A DNA stretch of 64,000 bases. Source: Pratylenchus scribneri. Lineage: Eukaryota > Nematoda > Chromadorea > Rhabditida > Pratylenchidae. Location: assembly GCA_030063045.1 (NCBI GenBank), contig JAQSEB010000023.1:4402001-4466000 (forward strand), read 5' to 3'. Each line of letters starts with the position of its first letter. Position 1 is the stretch's first letter. This document shows positions 11,401 to 26,488 of the stretch, piece after piece. The notes below the pieces were generated by a model, which ran no database searches, was not told the origin of the DNA, and saw only the letters and a program-made list of their open reading frames with translations. The translations under genes and the position numbers were made by a program.

Positions 11401-13850
11401 TTTGAATGCAAATGGCCCATCAACCGAAAGTCAGAAGAAGAAAATGAATGGATTGAACAAAAAAAACCCAATACACTGGGGGATTAGTGCTTGAACCAAA
11501 GAAAGGTTGACCCAAACCAAAATAAATAAATTCGAATGATTTAGGCCTTTATGATACATTCATTGTTTTGTTGGATTTTAACAGTCTTTATCCGAGTATT
11601 ATCCAAGAATTTAATATTTGTTTCACAACGGTGGACAATGCATTCGCTGATTTGGTCAGTTAAATTCCAATTTTACCCAATTAATTTTAATAATTTTTCA
11701 GTCTGAAGCCGATCTCCCCGTTCCACCGGGGTCAAGCCGTCAGGATGGAATTTTGAAGAATGAAATTCGAAAATTGGTTAATCGCCGGAGAGAAGTCAAA
11801 AATTTGATGAAACAAGAAAAAGTGGAATCGGAAAAATATCAACAAGTTAACTCAAAATGGGGACATTTTCAATTTAATTTCATTTTTAGTACAATATTCG
11901 TCAAATGGGATTGAAATTAACCGCGAACAGTATGTACGGATGCTTGGGATTCCAAAATTCACGATTTTATGCGAAAACATTGGCCGCAATGGTCACTTCA
12001 AAAGGCAGAGAGGTTTTGAAAAATAATTAAAATCAATTTAATTATTTAATTTTTAGCTTTTAATGCACACAAAAACATTGGTCGAAAATGAGAATTTCTC
12101 TGTAATTTATGGTGACACCGATTCCATAATGGTCAATACAAATACAATGGATTTTCAACAGGCAAAATTGCTTGGACAAAAAGTAATAAATTAAAATTAA
12201 TTAATAAAAATTTTATAATTTTAGCTAAAACAAATTGTCAACAAAAATTATTCCCTCCTTGAATTGGACATTGATGGAATTTATAAACGGCTATTACTGC
12301 TCAAAAAGAAGAAATATGCGGCACTTTCGGTCGATTTGAATGATGAGAACAATGCGACACCCGAAATGAAGGGATTGGATATTGTCCGGAGGGATTGGTC
12401 CGAATTGGCCAAGGATATTGGAGAGTACGAAAATAATTTAATTAAAATGAATAAATTAATCCAATATTTTTAGGGAAATTGTAAATCTCATCCTAACTCC
12501 TTCCCTGGATCGGGATACGCTGGTTGAACGAATCCGAAATAGATTGGCCGAGCGGCGGATTGATTTGGACGAAGGACGATTTGAAATGGAAAAATTTGAA
12601 ATTCTCAAACAATTGACCAGGGACCCGGCCGATTATCGAGACCTAAAATCGCAGCCGCATGCAATAATCGCCCAACGGCTGAATGAATCGAAGAAATTTC
12701 GGCTGAGGCAAGGTGACATTGTCAAATATATAATTTGCAATGATGGAACGAACAATCCGGCCACCCAACGGGGATACCACAGTTCGGAAATATTGGCAAA
12801 TGAAGAATTGTCAATTGGTAAATTTAAATTAAATAATTGATTTATTTATCGATTATTTAATTCCATAGATAAGAATTATTATTTGGCCCAACAAATTCAT
12901 CCGATTGTGACTCGTTTGGTCGAACCAATTGAGGAATTGGATGCATATCAAATTGCCCAAATACTTGGTAATAAAATAATATGCGTTATTTTATTCAATT
13001 ATTTAATTTTAGGACTGGATCCATCCTCATATCGTCGAAAGATTGCCCAAAATATTGGAAACATTGGATTCACTGGCCAGAATGAAAATGACCAATTTTC
13101 AATTGGCTCAAATCAGCAGGATTTTTCGGCCTGCGAAGGAATCACATATGAATGTCCAAAATGTCAAAGATTGAATGTAATCCGAAATGCGGCAACAAAA
13201 AAAGTTAAAAATTAAAATTATTATTTTAATTATTATTTTAATAGGATAATCAATTTCAATTTGGATTGGCTCAATGCCTGGAATGTGGAGAGGATGTACG
13301 GACATTTGTGAAAAAACAATTACGTTTGATTATGGCCGATCAAATTAAAAAGAATTGCCAAGTAAAAATACAAAAATAATAAAATAAATCAATAATTCAA
13401 AAAGGTGGTTTATACCTGTGATGATATTACTTGTGGGGCCGAAAGTTATGTGGTTGGTCAATTCCAATTTTCCGCTGATGGAATTACATGCACAAAATGC
13501 CGGACGGGTACATTACGGAAAAATGTAAGGAAAATACAAAATATTAAATTATTTTTACCATTTTTTAGTACCCAGACAGAAAGTTATTCGAGCAGCAAAC
13601 ATTTTTCAAATTTATTACCGATTTGGATGGATTTGGGAAGCAAGATAAAGGTTTTAAAAATCAAAAATTTAAATTAATTTTGGAATAATTTTCAGCCTTA
13701 AAAACGAATGGTGCGGAATATGATTTTGTGAAGAAACATTACAAAGAATGCCATTCAATAATTTGCAACTTTTTGGATAAAAATGCCTACAGTAAAGTAG
13801 ATTTGTCCGTTGTTTTTGCCCCGCTGGTTATATCAAAAAAGAACAAATAA
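8433..13850 (+). CDS. POLA1: DNA polymerase alpha catalytic subunit
   Basis: B-family polymerase of the primase complex, which extends RNA-DNA primers in the nucleus. The start at 8433 ([20 protein letters not shown]) gives the acidic/basic N-terminal region with [12 protein letters not shown]. Downstream are the palm motifs [17 protein letters not shown] (about 11575), [20 protein letters not shown] (about 11905) and YGDTDSIM (about 12110), then KKKKYAAL and [10 protein letters not shown]. The C-terminal domain has paired cysteines ([29 protein letters not shown]) for the zinc sites. It ends [12 protein letters not shown]. Many small introns are present. Between the Lys-rich insert and [12 protein letters not shown] the frame shifts at an A8 run near 11460 with no intron, most likely an assembly or sequencing indel. 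The flanking RanGAP gene is divergent and the 14-kb gene convergent. Confidence 0.95.
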
Positions 13851-14063
13851 ATCTCATTCACTGCAATAATTTAAATTCCTGTCCAATTTATTTATTTTAT
13901 GTAAAATTTAAACAATTTTGATAAAAGCATAAAATGTCAAAAATCTCGTATAATCAATCAATGGATAAAAGGGAAAAGAAGGAATGCATATTTTGATTAT
14001 GCAAAGATCATTTAAACAAAATAAAATGGAAGGCACAAATAAATGAATTGATTCTTCGTCGGT

Positions 14064-15775
14064 TTAAGGCTCAATCTTTAATTTCTTCATTCCCTTTCGG
14101 ACATCTGCCTCATCTCCTCCACCTTCACGCTTCTTCTTCCCATCATATTTCATCCGAACCTGGCGTTGCTTCTTTGCTTCCTTTGATTTCTTCCGAATTT
14201 TGCGTTTTTCCGCTTGCATTTTCTCCTTTTCTTCTTTCATTTTCTTCAATTTCCTTTGGATAACCTCCTTAAATTCGGCCGGCATTCCCTTCTTCTTTTC
14301 GAGTTTTTCTTCAATTGCCTCAATTGTTTCCAACCTTTGCGCAAAAGTATTCTGTACAAAATATTAAGTTTTATGTGAATTTACTAATATTTTTGCTTAC
14401 TATCAATTCATGGAGGCCAAATTTGTAGGCCAATTCCAATTTTCGTTGAAAGGGAAAATGTTTGCATTTGCGGCGTTCGATCAGGGAATCCTCAATAACG
14501 CCCAAAAGTTGGCCAATTTTGTAGAGAGCTGCAAAGTCGAGGAGTTCCGGAACATTGAAACCTTAAAAATAAGTAAATATTTTTTTTTCAAAATTAAAAT
14601 AAAATTACATTCGATTTTCTTATGCGAAAAAATTGTTCGAAATGCCTGGCGAACCAATGAAGGAGTGAACTTTTCATCAATTTGAATTGGATTTTGCACA
14701 TTTTCGCCTAATCCCTGTTCAATTTGTTCACGAAAAATTGAAGAATTGATTGCAAGCTGAAAAATCAATTTAAAATTGAAATTAAATTTAATTTAGTAAC
14801 CGCTTCACGATGGACAAAAATATTCTCTCCCTTTGATCGAAGGCAAACACGACCGGGCATTTGTTCGAATGTGATGGACGAAATGATGCTAAAATAAAAA
14901 TTTAAAAATTTATTCGCATAAATTGAATTTTACTTGGTTCTCGAAATACGAAAAACTCGAACATGAATTTGCAGAGTTTTGGCCCGTTTGACAGCCAATG
15001 GTGCAAAGAAGCGGACCGCCTGCATTGGATCACATTTTTTGAAGACGATTGTGCGCTAAATTTTATTTATTTTTTGTCCAAAATAAATTAAAATTGAATA
15101 CAAAATGAAGTTTCGGTTCCCTCTTCTTCATTTGTTGTTGTTGTTCTTTCCAGCTGACTCGAATTGATGCGATCAAACGCCAAGAGAGAATATCCTGAAC
15201 CTGATGATTTGGCCCATCGACGATTGGTGCGCATTCGGCAGTGAGAAGAAATCCAGGACGTTTGGAGAATTGGCGAAGGCGGCTGGCTCGCACTATTTTC
15301 TTTCTATGGACACGGCGATACTTTTTGCGATAGCCTCGAAAGCCAATTGGATGATCTGTATAATTTATTCGGATTTAATTTTATTCTTTTATTAATTTAT
15401 TACTCTGAGGATTTAGTTGCACTGCCGGGGCACCACCGCCAGCAATACCATTGTCGTCCTTCTCCTTCTTATTTGCATTCTTCAAAATCTTTTCCCCATT
15501 GATTTGCTTATTGAAGAATTTGAACTTCCTAAAATTTTATGTTCATTATTATTGCAATTTTATATTTTATACCATTCGAAAAAGCCACATTCAATGCTTT
15601 CTGAACGGATAATGTCATGCGGAAATGCCGGGATATTCATATCAATTTTACTTTCGTCAATATTTGCCATTGGTTTGAGCATTCCTTTCGCTTTGAGTCG
15701 CTTTTTTATCTCTTTCCATTTTCCACTCTTGTTTGTTTTATTTCCCTTAACTTCGGCTGAACGTGCCGGCATCAT
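14064..15775 (-). CDS. Unidentified basic protein with charged coiled-coil tail
   Basis: Eight minus-strand exons splice cleanly into roughly 460 residues, starting at 15775 (MMPARSAEVKGNKTNKSGKW) and stopping at 14064. Features in order are a Lys-rich N-terminus, a very basic segment (FRGYRKKYRRVHRKKIVRAS), a folded-looking middle (LSWRLIASIRVSW, SSITFEQMPGRVCLRSKGEN, FNVPELLDFAALYKIGQLLG) and a C-terminal Lys/Glu-rich helix of about 70 residues (KLKKMKEEKEKMQAEKRKI). Charge and composition suggest a nuclear or nucleolar protein, but no family was recognised. It converges on polymerase alpha. A CACGTG E-box lies at 16010-16015, about 235 bp upstream of the start. Confidence 0.75.
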
Positions 15776-16264
15776 TGTTTAATAATTTTCAATAAAAATA
15801 TTCTGAAAATTTTGTTGATTTTTTTTAAATTAATTAAAACTCGAGGAATTTCCTCTACATGTTTGATATTTAATTTGTAAAAGTGAGTTGTGGGAATTAA
15901 ATTTAGTAGAGACCAACCCAAAAGCCAAAAAGTCTACACCAAAAACCTACAATGGCTAATAAAATAACTACGTCTTTTAAACTTTCAAGTTTCAACTCTT
16001 GGAACGTGACACGTGAGCTTCGAGAATAAGTTTTAGGTTTTAGCTTTTGCATTATTTGATTTTTGACATTTTAAAAAATAAATATTAAATAAGTAAATGT
16101 GCAATTTGAAATGCAAAATGATATTTAAAAATTAAATTCGGCCAAAATTTATACCCGAATATTCAACAATAAAAATGTCAACAAAACAAAATAGGGTATA
16201 AGAGATCTCAACAACAAATAAATAATTATAAGAGATCGCAACAAGGCATTATCTAAGTCATCAT
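15776..16264. other. Intergenic, upstream of the 14-kb gene
   Basis: AT-rich spacer between two minus-strand genes. The only notable site is the E-box-like ACACGTGA at 16009-16016. No open frame of note. Confidence 0.5.
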
Positions 16265-18140
<1,876 letters not shown>

Positions 18141-18380
18141 TTTGTTTTTACTTATTTGTCAAATTTTCTGAAAATCACAACAATAACATAACACATAACG
18201 AATACCGTTATTTATTTGACATAAAAAAAATGTAAAAAGCAAAATGTGTTGTCTGTTGTGTCTTGTTGTGTATACTATGTATTATACTAAATATTATAAA
18301 CTAAAAAATTTCAATAGACGCCTTCACATTATCATTTTGATTTTGTGAATTGATTGATAAAATGATAATGCGGTCTAAAA

Positions 18381-18586
18381 TTTTTCTCATTGGACCATTT
18401 TTAGTTAAAAATTTTCATTTTTTAGATCATTTTGGTCAAAGTTTTTGAAATTTTTTTTCTAAAAAATTTCTCAATTTTTTTAAAATTTATGTAACTTTTT
18501 TCGAAATTTTCCACATTTTATATCACTTTTTTGCGTTTTTATATCACTTTTTTAACTAACTTTTTTACGATTTTATGGAACTTTTT
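18381..18586 (+). promoter_or_regulatory. Phased T-tract cluster (PATC-like)
   Basis: T-runs of 3-8 nt recur along about 200 bp. Starts read by eye include 18430, 18442, 18451, 18467, 18475, 18486, 18496, 18507, 18516, 18527, 18536, 18548, 18561, 18571 and 18582, a mean spacing near 10.9 bp. Such phasing places all T-tracts on one helix face. In C. elegans, periodic An/Tn clusters mark DNA that resists germline silencing; the same role here is inference. Confidence 0.5.
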
Positions 18587-18805
18587 ATTCCGTGCCCTAA
18601 TAATGATAATTGATTTCGTTACAGTCTAGCTAGTTAGCAAGGAGAATTTTTTATATCAACTAAAACTAAATACTTAAACTAATAACTAGGGAAGTAAATT
18701 GTACTTGGGTGGGGTGTGGTGTGTAAATAAATAAATTTTAAACCTAAAAAATTTCAAAATATTCCACTTCTTCCAAATTGGCTTTACGCTTTATCATGGC
18801 CATAA

Positions 18806-19126
18806 CCCTGGAATCACAATGGAGCGGGAAAACGCGGCGATTTTTGTTACCTTCTATCGCCATTCTCTCCAATGTTATGTACTGACTTATGTATCTATCA
18901 CTAACCCGCTCAGCGGGTTCCATAAAAACGCAGTGTTTTATAGAGAAAAAGAGCAGTTCTACTCCCCCTTCTACTTCCCCGTTAGAACTGCTCTTTTTCT
19001 CTACAAAACACTGCGTTTTTATGGAACCCGCTGCGATAGATACATAATCAGTACATAACTTTGGAGAGAATGGCAATAGAAGGTAACAAAAATCGCCGCG
19101 TTTTCCCGCACATTGTGATTCCAGGG
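18806..19126. mobile_element. Foldback MITE with TAA duplication (PIF/Harbinger-like)
   Basis: A 321-bp near-perfect inverted repeat. The ends are CCCTGGAATCACAATG and its complement, flanked on both sides by TAA (18803-18805 and 19127-19129). The arms meet near 18970 around a short spacer. A 3-bp TWA duplication is typical of PIF/Harbinger and its MITEs. The element has no transposase; open frames here are only arm readings. Confidence 0.75.
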
Positions 19127-19290
19127 TAATCGAAACCCTTAAAAGGATTTATTTTGAAAAATTAAAAATGTGTGTCTTTTGGGTTATAGGTTTTTGGCTG
19201 TAGTTCTTATGCTTTGTTGAAGGAGTCAAAACTTAAAATACATTTATATTTTCGTATTCAGAAATTTAAATCAATTATTTTGTTTTAATA

Positions 19291-22200
19291 ATGGAACACG
19301 ACCCAAACATTCCATCAACAAGTTCGGCTGCTTTAGCCAATTCATCTACAACCAATGAAAAGCCATCAACATCTGGTACTGGACCAATATATCATTCATG
19401 TAAATCGCCAAATTTCAATTATCTTGCCGTTGGAAATGAACCTGACAAATTGAAATGGCTAGCTCTTCAGCATGTAAAGCCAACCACATTCAAAAAAATG
19501 TTTGCTCCATTGATGAGTAGAAATAAGAAAGATAGAATGAAACGGACGGATGAATTAACATGTGTGGAAGCTTGCATGCTGCTCAGAGTATTGGTTTGTA
19601 ATATTTGATTTTAATAAACTTTCACACATAAAACATTATTTTTAGGAACCACTCGATAAAACAAAGCCACCAACTGAGCTTGAGCAAGCATGCTATGGTT
19701 TAATTGATTTATTGAACACTGAAAAAGTGTTTTTGAATGCTCTGGATCGGATAATCACAAAGATTATAATTACAGCAGCCAAAGAAAAGATAATAAGTTT
19801 GCTGTAAGTTATTCAATAAAACATTTTAATGCATCGAATTGGAATCTAGATTAGCCTGTCAATTATTGGTTACGAGCATAGATTTCCGAATGTTGAAACC
19901 TCCAAATCCCGAGAAAATTCATTTCGTTCGAAAAAGTATGGATCAAATGGACTATAAAAATTTACGAGATCTATTGAAATTATTATTGGTCGAAAAATTG
20001 GATAAAATGCATTGCAATTTAAATGAATATCAACATCGAGAATTGGCACCAATTGAAGAGGTTAATTTGACAATGAGAATAATTTTTAAATAATTCATAT
20101 TGTTTAGTTGGTCATCGATTTAATAGACAGAAAAAAGAATTATTGTCCAGCACTATTTTTTATCACTGAAATTAGCCGCATTGACACTGATATTTCTTCA
20201 ATTCATTTTTTACCGGTTTGTATACTATTTCAATAATGAATAATTATTTTGTTTATTAAATAGCGCGTTTCTCTAAAAATTCGGGAAATGGTCGCTTCAT
20301 TCCGACCATTGGCTGAAATTGGCAGTATGCTTGGTCGTTCATGGATGTGGCCTGTTCCTGCCTCTCCAATCTTTTCTTGGAGTTCTCAAATTTGGAGTGC
20401 TTGGAAATTGGATGAAAAACATTGCAAACTCTATTTCAAAACTCATCTTCCATATAGCAGGTTGTTAAAATAGAATGAATAATATTTATTATTTCTTAGT
20501 GAAAATTCCTCGCCCCAAACTTATCTTCAATATATTCTATTCAAACAGCCGCATGGACAGGATAATTTAGACGTTAATTTAATTCTTCTTTTAAACTTTG
20601 ATTTATTATTTTTTAGCATCTTTTACGATTTTCCAACACCCAAAATCCAGCACCCCGTCTTCAATGTGACGAAGTAATTCAATTGCTCATTTTGGAAGCA
20701 ATGTGTGCAATGGAGGATTCGGAGCAACCCGTTTTGGCACCAATAAATCAATATAATTGGTAAATAAAAATAAATTTTTTTAAAAAATAATTTTAGGTTA
20801 CATCTATCCCATTTGGTTACCTACGCACTTTGGATGGGTAATTGCATATTGAGCCAATTGCTGATGATGCTTTTGCCACAGTTGAAGAGTTGTCAGGTTT
20901 TTTAGCTCATTTAAACCATGAATCGCATTTTTATTTAAATATTTGCGTGCAAAAGAAGAATTAATGTGGATTCTTCTCCAATACATTGCACATGCAAAAT
21001 CAAAAGAAAATACCCTTATAAATAAGCAACAAGCACAAGGTGGTCATTTGTCAGCAATGATCGCAATGCCACCCAGCGTGGGTCTCGGTGCCCAAAACAG
21101 AGAATTAGTCTTGGAAATATTCAATGTCCTCTATGGACCGGACAAATCCATGAATTGGGGTGACACTTGTTCAACAGAACAACCACTAAATATGGTAAAA
21201 AATTCGAAATTATTTTAAAATAAAAAAAATTATTCATTTTAGATTCGTTTTTTCGCCCCAGCCGCCATTTGGATTAATTTGGTTTCCTCTTCCTTCTTCC
21301 CACCCGGAACTGACCATCAACTTCCTCAACCACAACCACCTGAAAAATTGCAAACATTAATTGATTTTATTGGTTAGTTAGGAAATGGGAATAAATAAAT
21401 AATATTTACATTGAAGAGAAACAATTACGCGATAACAAAGAGCAAAAACAATTGGAAAAGAATCCGGCATTATTGGCTGTTGTGGCAAATGCCTACAGTA
21501 ATATTCGAGAAATCTTCGAAAAACATGTTAGCACCACAATATTACGGATGCTTGGACATCAAGTAAAAAAAATTATAATTAAAGAATTATTCCAATATTT
21601 TTTTAGCCAATTCCTCATTCCCAACCACAACAACAAATTCAACAGGAAAAATGGTCATTGCCCGGTGGCCGAAAAACTGAACCATTTTTGCGGGCACTTG
21701 AGCTGACATTTCTTGATTCACTCACATTTTGTGCCAAACGACAACTTTACAATTATTCTTTGTCGAATGTTTGTAAACCTTTCGAAAATTTTATGAGCCA
21801 TTCCCAACAACCGGCACAACAACAACCCCCGCAATTTATTTGGAGGTAACTCACAATCAGTCAATGCCTAATATTCTTGATTCTTTTACAGATTGCCATC
21901 ACCGGCTTTGGTCGAAAGTGCGGCTCGTTTATTGCTAAGCACTGAATTTTGTGACCAAAATGGTTTTTATTTCTACAAATTTGCCCAATTTGCCATCAGT
22001 TCGCTGAAACCATCAATTCCCATCCAATCTGAGCCGAATGAGTTGCTTTTTGCCAAAAATGATTTATTGGCCATGTTTTTGGAATTGTTGAATTTTCGGC
22101 TTCAAAATATTGGATTTGGATGGAAATGGGATTTAGGCACACGAATTAGTTAGAGTTTATTTTAAATCCAATTTAATTCCATATTTTAGGTTTCCTAGTG

Positions 22201-25200
22201 ATTGTTATCAATCAAATAATTCATCAAAATGAATTCATCAATCAGTCTCCGGTGCCAAGTCATATTCAACTTTGTCAATTATTCGAACAAACAATGCTTC
22301 GTTTTGCCCAATGCACTTGGCCACAGGATATGCTTAATACATTACAAATGCAAAGTTTTCATCAATATTTCGTGCTCAAATGGCTTAAACATATTCCTGA
22401 AGTTTATTTTTTATTTCATTATTTAAAATTAATTTAATTTCCAGCTTTGTCGGGCATTTTTATTGAGTGCATTGAGGGCGGCAAAATTGTTGGGCGATGG
22501 ACAATTGCAAATAATTGTGCAAGAGATTGGTTGGCAATGGCCTCATTCCGATATTCAATGGTTTCCGGTTGGAGTGCAACAAATTTTAAATGACCAATCC
22601 GCCCAATATGAGCAAGAATGGATTGGAAAACATTCACAAAGAATGATGGAATTGGAGCAAACAAGTGAAAAAGAAATGCAGCAACTTTTTCAGCTGGATG
22701 CAGATTATTTTGGGGTAATTAATTAATTGAATAATTAATATTATTAATTAATATTTTTCACAGATTTCCCAACCTTCTTCAACAATTTACAACAATCAAA
22801 CACTTTTAATCTCCATTTTTCGTTGTCTTTACCAATTTCAAATTCCAAATTTTCAACTTCCTTTGCCCACAAAACCACCTCATCCAAGTGCACCAAATTT
22901 CTTTGCACTTTGCTACAAATTATTGGGCTCATTGGGCAATCGAAGTTTGCATTTATTGACAAATGCTTTCGTCGATTGGATTGCATGGAAATGCACTTGG
23001 CTTGGCCAACCACAAACAATGCAGCCTCAACCACCGGAAGAATACGATTTGCCACATGTAAATTTAATAAAAAAAATCAATAATTATTTTGCCTTTTTAA
23101 GGTCTTAAAAGTGATCAATGATATGTTATTTTCCCATCAATTCCTTTCAATTGATCGACTACTCTTCTCAATGACATTTCATCCAACCGATGATCAATCA
23201 ATTCGAACTCTTCTCTGTTTATTGTCCGCACTTTTGGACAGTAAATTTTCTCAACTTCCTGAACGATTGCATTCTTCTTATGCATTCGCCCCGTTGCATT
23301 CTCAAACGACCAGTTCAAATTCAGAGGATTTTTTCATGCAAATATCCGAATATTACAAAGTGGGAATAAATAAAATATTTCATTTAATAGGGTAATTTCG
23401 ATTAATTCAGAAATATCCGGAACTTTCATTTGGTGAACTCTATCGACGTGCTCTCTCCAATAAAACACCAACAAATGATTCGAATAATAATGAAAATATG
23501 AATTTACCAATTTATTATGGACATTTGGCCGAACGCATTTGCCCAACCATTGATGTTTTATTGCAACATGCAATCCAAGCAGATGTAAAGCCATCCGTTT
23601 TGGACACTCTTCTTCGCCATTTTTCGCCAATTTATCGAATTCATCCACAACCAATGACTTTCCTTTACACAACACTTTATTCATTGGATGGAATTTTGGT
23701 GCAACAAAATGAAAATTCTCCTGGAAGAAATGTACGAAAATTTGTTTTGGAAATTGTTTTGAAATTGGAGCAAGAGGAATTACCGATTGGTCGAACATCG
23801 ACAATTCCACCAACGGGAAAATTTCTTACAAATGAATTCATCCAACATGACCATCAGGTAAAAATAAAAAATATTTGTGTAAAATAATATTTTCAAAGAT
23901 GCCACCAATCAAATTTTGTCGAGTCCTCGTTGAGAGAATTGTTCAATCCAGCACATATACTCATCAACCGCCTCCATTTGTTCATCGAGATTGGCGTTTT
24001 GCTGAATTTTCGGTAAATTAAAAATTATTTCTACAATTTATATATTTTTATATTTTAGCCAGCCGCACAAGCATTGACCAGCGCATGGATTGAATTGATG
24101 GCATCCCGATATTCACCGGAGGAAATTGTGGATGCCCTCGTCCAAATGGCAATCCAAAAACCAATTTCCAGGCCAATGGTATTTTGAATATTTGTTTGGA
24201 TATTTTAATTATTAATTACATTTTAGGACACATTGAATGCACTAGGCCTTCTTTTGACCGGCTTACCTTCTTCATTTCAATTCGCTTTTCTCAATAAAAT
24301 TGAACAATCTTTTGATTGGGAACAAATTGCAAGCACCGACGCCGATCCATCCCAACTATTTGAGTCACTTTCAAATGAAGTTTATTTGCATTCGGAAAGT
24401 CAAATATTATCAATGCTGGCCTTAATACATTCATTTTGCCAACATGGAGGAAACAATTCATTGGGCATAATTCCGGATTTGATCAATTATCGATTGGCTA
24501 AAAAGGTTCAAAATGAGGCACAATTATTGTATTTTCTTCGAATTGTGGTAAATTAATTTAATTTTTTATTTAATAATTTAAAAATAAAAATCAACAGGTA
24601 CCATACCTGCAGAGAATACATGAAAAGGAAAGAAGCAGGCATATGACCGAGGTAAATAAATGGAATTGAATACACTAAAGTTCTTTTCTCAAATTTAGAT
24701 TGTCACAATTTATCAAGTACTCGGCTCTCTCACCCAAAAAATCGGCCAACTTCGTTATGAAGACACAATTTGTGATTTACTTTATCAATTCAAATACATG
24801 TTTGTTGGCTACACTTTGAAGGAACAAACCGAAATGGCAATTCGCACATTTCCCGTACACAATTTAAAATATTAAATTATTGAAAATTTATAATTGAAGG
24901 ATTCAATGAGGGAAAAACTCAAATTCCTTTTGACCCATTCATCCAGTGTGGCAACCGAAAGTCAACAACAACAAATGCAACAAATTCTCCAACAACAGCA
25001 GCAAATATTGGTTGGTTTTGTTTTCTATTGGAATAATATTGTTTGCGGGACAATGATGATGAATATATTTATGGGAATTTGGATGAAATTCGATCGTGTA
25101 TTCTTATTTTGGATAGTAGATCTGAGTCCCTTAATCATTAAAAAATTATATTTTATTTTAATTTTTTAATCATTATATTTTTTGTTTAGCAGCATCAATT

Positions 25201-26488
25201 CTCACAAGGAAGTCTTCTTTCCGGTCCTGGGCCAATGTCCACCGCTGCGATGATGGCTGCCGCCGCCGCCGCCCAACATCAAATTGGTCATTCAAAACAA
25301 CAACAACATGCACCCCCTCAATTCCCCCAAATTCCTGTTCATCTGCAACAACCGCCGCCATTTGGACCACCTCCTCCTTCAATCCATGGCCAACCATCTT
25401 TTGATCCTGCAATGGCGGCCGCTGCCCACCAACCGGCATTGATTGAAATGTTAAGAAGACAAAGCAGCAGGGAAAGTGGAAGCGGTGATGGAGGAGGCCC
25501 AACATCAACAACATTGGCCGGGTTGATGACCACCACAACGGGCGGAACGGCATCAACAACAAATCCATTGGTATTTTATTTTTATGTGCACTCAGAGTTC
25601 AAATAGTTCAGTGGTTTAATAGCTTGGATTTTATTAAAAATGAACAAAAGTTCAATAACAGTCAAAGGACAATGATGTGAAATTATTGTTGGTGAATCAA
25701 AATCAACAATGTGCCCCCCTTTGTTTCCCTATTGGACTGAGTCCTTTGACTTTTTTTTTTACTAATATCAAATATTATTTATAACGTATATATCAAAATA
25801 ACTGTAAAATTTTCATTTTTTAGTCATTGTCTGGCATCACATCGATCAGCGGGAATTCATCAAATGCTTCCCCAAATCCTCAATCAAATCCACCACAATT
25901 TCCAACAACTTCGGCGACCTCATCTGTTGGCCCTCCACAACAATTGGCCCCACCTCCACCGTATTCCCAAATGCATCATCCATCTTCAACAACCGGCGGA
26001 ATGCCCCAAATGGTGACTGCAATGGGCCAAAGTAATTCGAAATTTTTCTCATTAAAAATAAATTCCCCCACCCAATATTAGTGCCTCCATTTCCCCATGG
26101 ACTACCAATCACAAGTGGTGGACAATTTCATCCGGCTAACTTTCAACAAATGATTGCTCAACAACAAATGGCAGCTGCCCAACAAGGCCAATTCATTCCA
26201 GCACCAGGTACTTCTTCACCAGATTTTCAAAAACATTCTGATTTTCACAAATATTTTGATTTTCAGGACAACAACAATTCATTCCCCAACACCAAATGAA
26301 CCCACAACAAATGGGATTTGCCACCGCCCAACAACAGCAGGTTATTCATTTGTAAATGATAAATTCAATAATATTCATTTAAATTTCAGCAAATGGCCCA
26401 AATGGGAGGAGCAAATCGAAGGCCAAATACGGAGGATGGACAAACAATGCAACCCAATTCTGGCCAATTCCCTCCTCAATTCCAATAA
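19291..26488 (+). CDS. sur-2: Mediator complex subunit 23 (SUR-2)
   Basis: MED23 is a large alpha-helical Mediator subunit of the tail module that links activators (Ras/MAPK-responsive factors in animals) to RNA polymerase II. The start at 19291 gives a Ser/Thr-rich leader, then WLALQHVKPTTFKKMF. Many exons follow with MED23-type blocks, including RSWMWPVPASP, WPHSDIQWFPVGVQQ and, near 24600-24960, YLQRIHEKERSRHMTEI...YEDTICDLLYQFKYMFVGY...REKLKFLLTH, which corresponds to the C-terminal end of animal MED23. The frame then continues through five phase-compatible exons into a tail of about 300 residues rich in Pro, Gln, Ala and Ser. The tail includes an Ala run, poly-Gln stretches and APPPPYSQ. 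The stop is at 26486. The symbol is the C. elegans family name. Confidence 0.9.
25660..25751. repeat. Small inverted repeat in a MED23 intron
   Basis: AGTCAAAGGAC at 25660-25670 and GTCCTTTGACT at 25741-25751 can form an 11-bp stem around a 70-nt loop, inside the intron at 25570-25823. It is followed by a T10 run. It may be a very short MITE; there is no evidence for a miRNA-like extended stem. Confidence 0.4.

Larger units (their letters stand above)
18141..19290. promoter_or_regulatory. Divergent RPT1 / MED23 upstream region
   Basis: Shared 1.15-kb upstream region of two divergent housekeeping genes. It contains a helically phased T-tract cluster (18381-18586) and a 321-bp MITE (18806-19126). 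No coding sequence was recognised. Which part drives which gene cannot be told from sequence. Confidence 0.5.
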
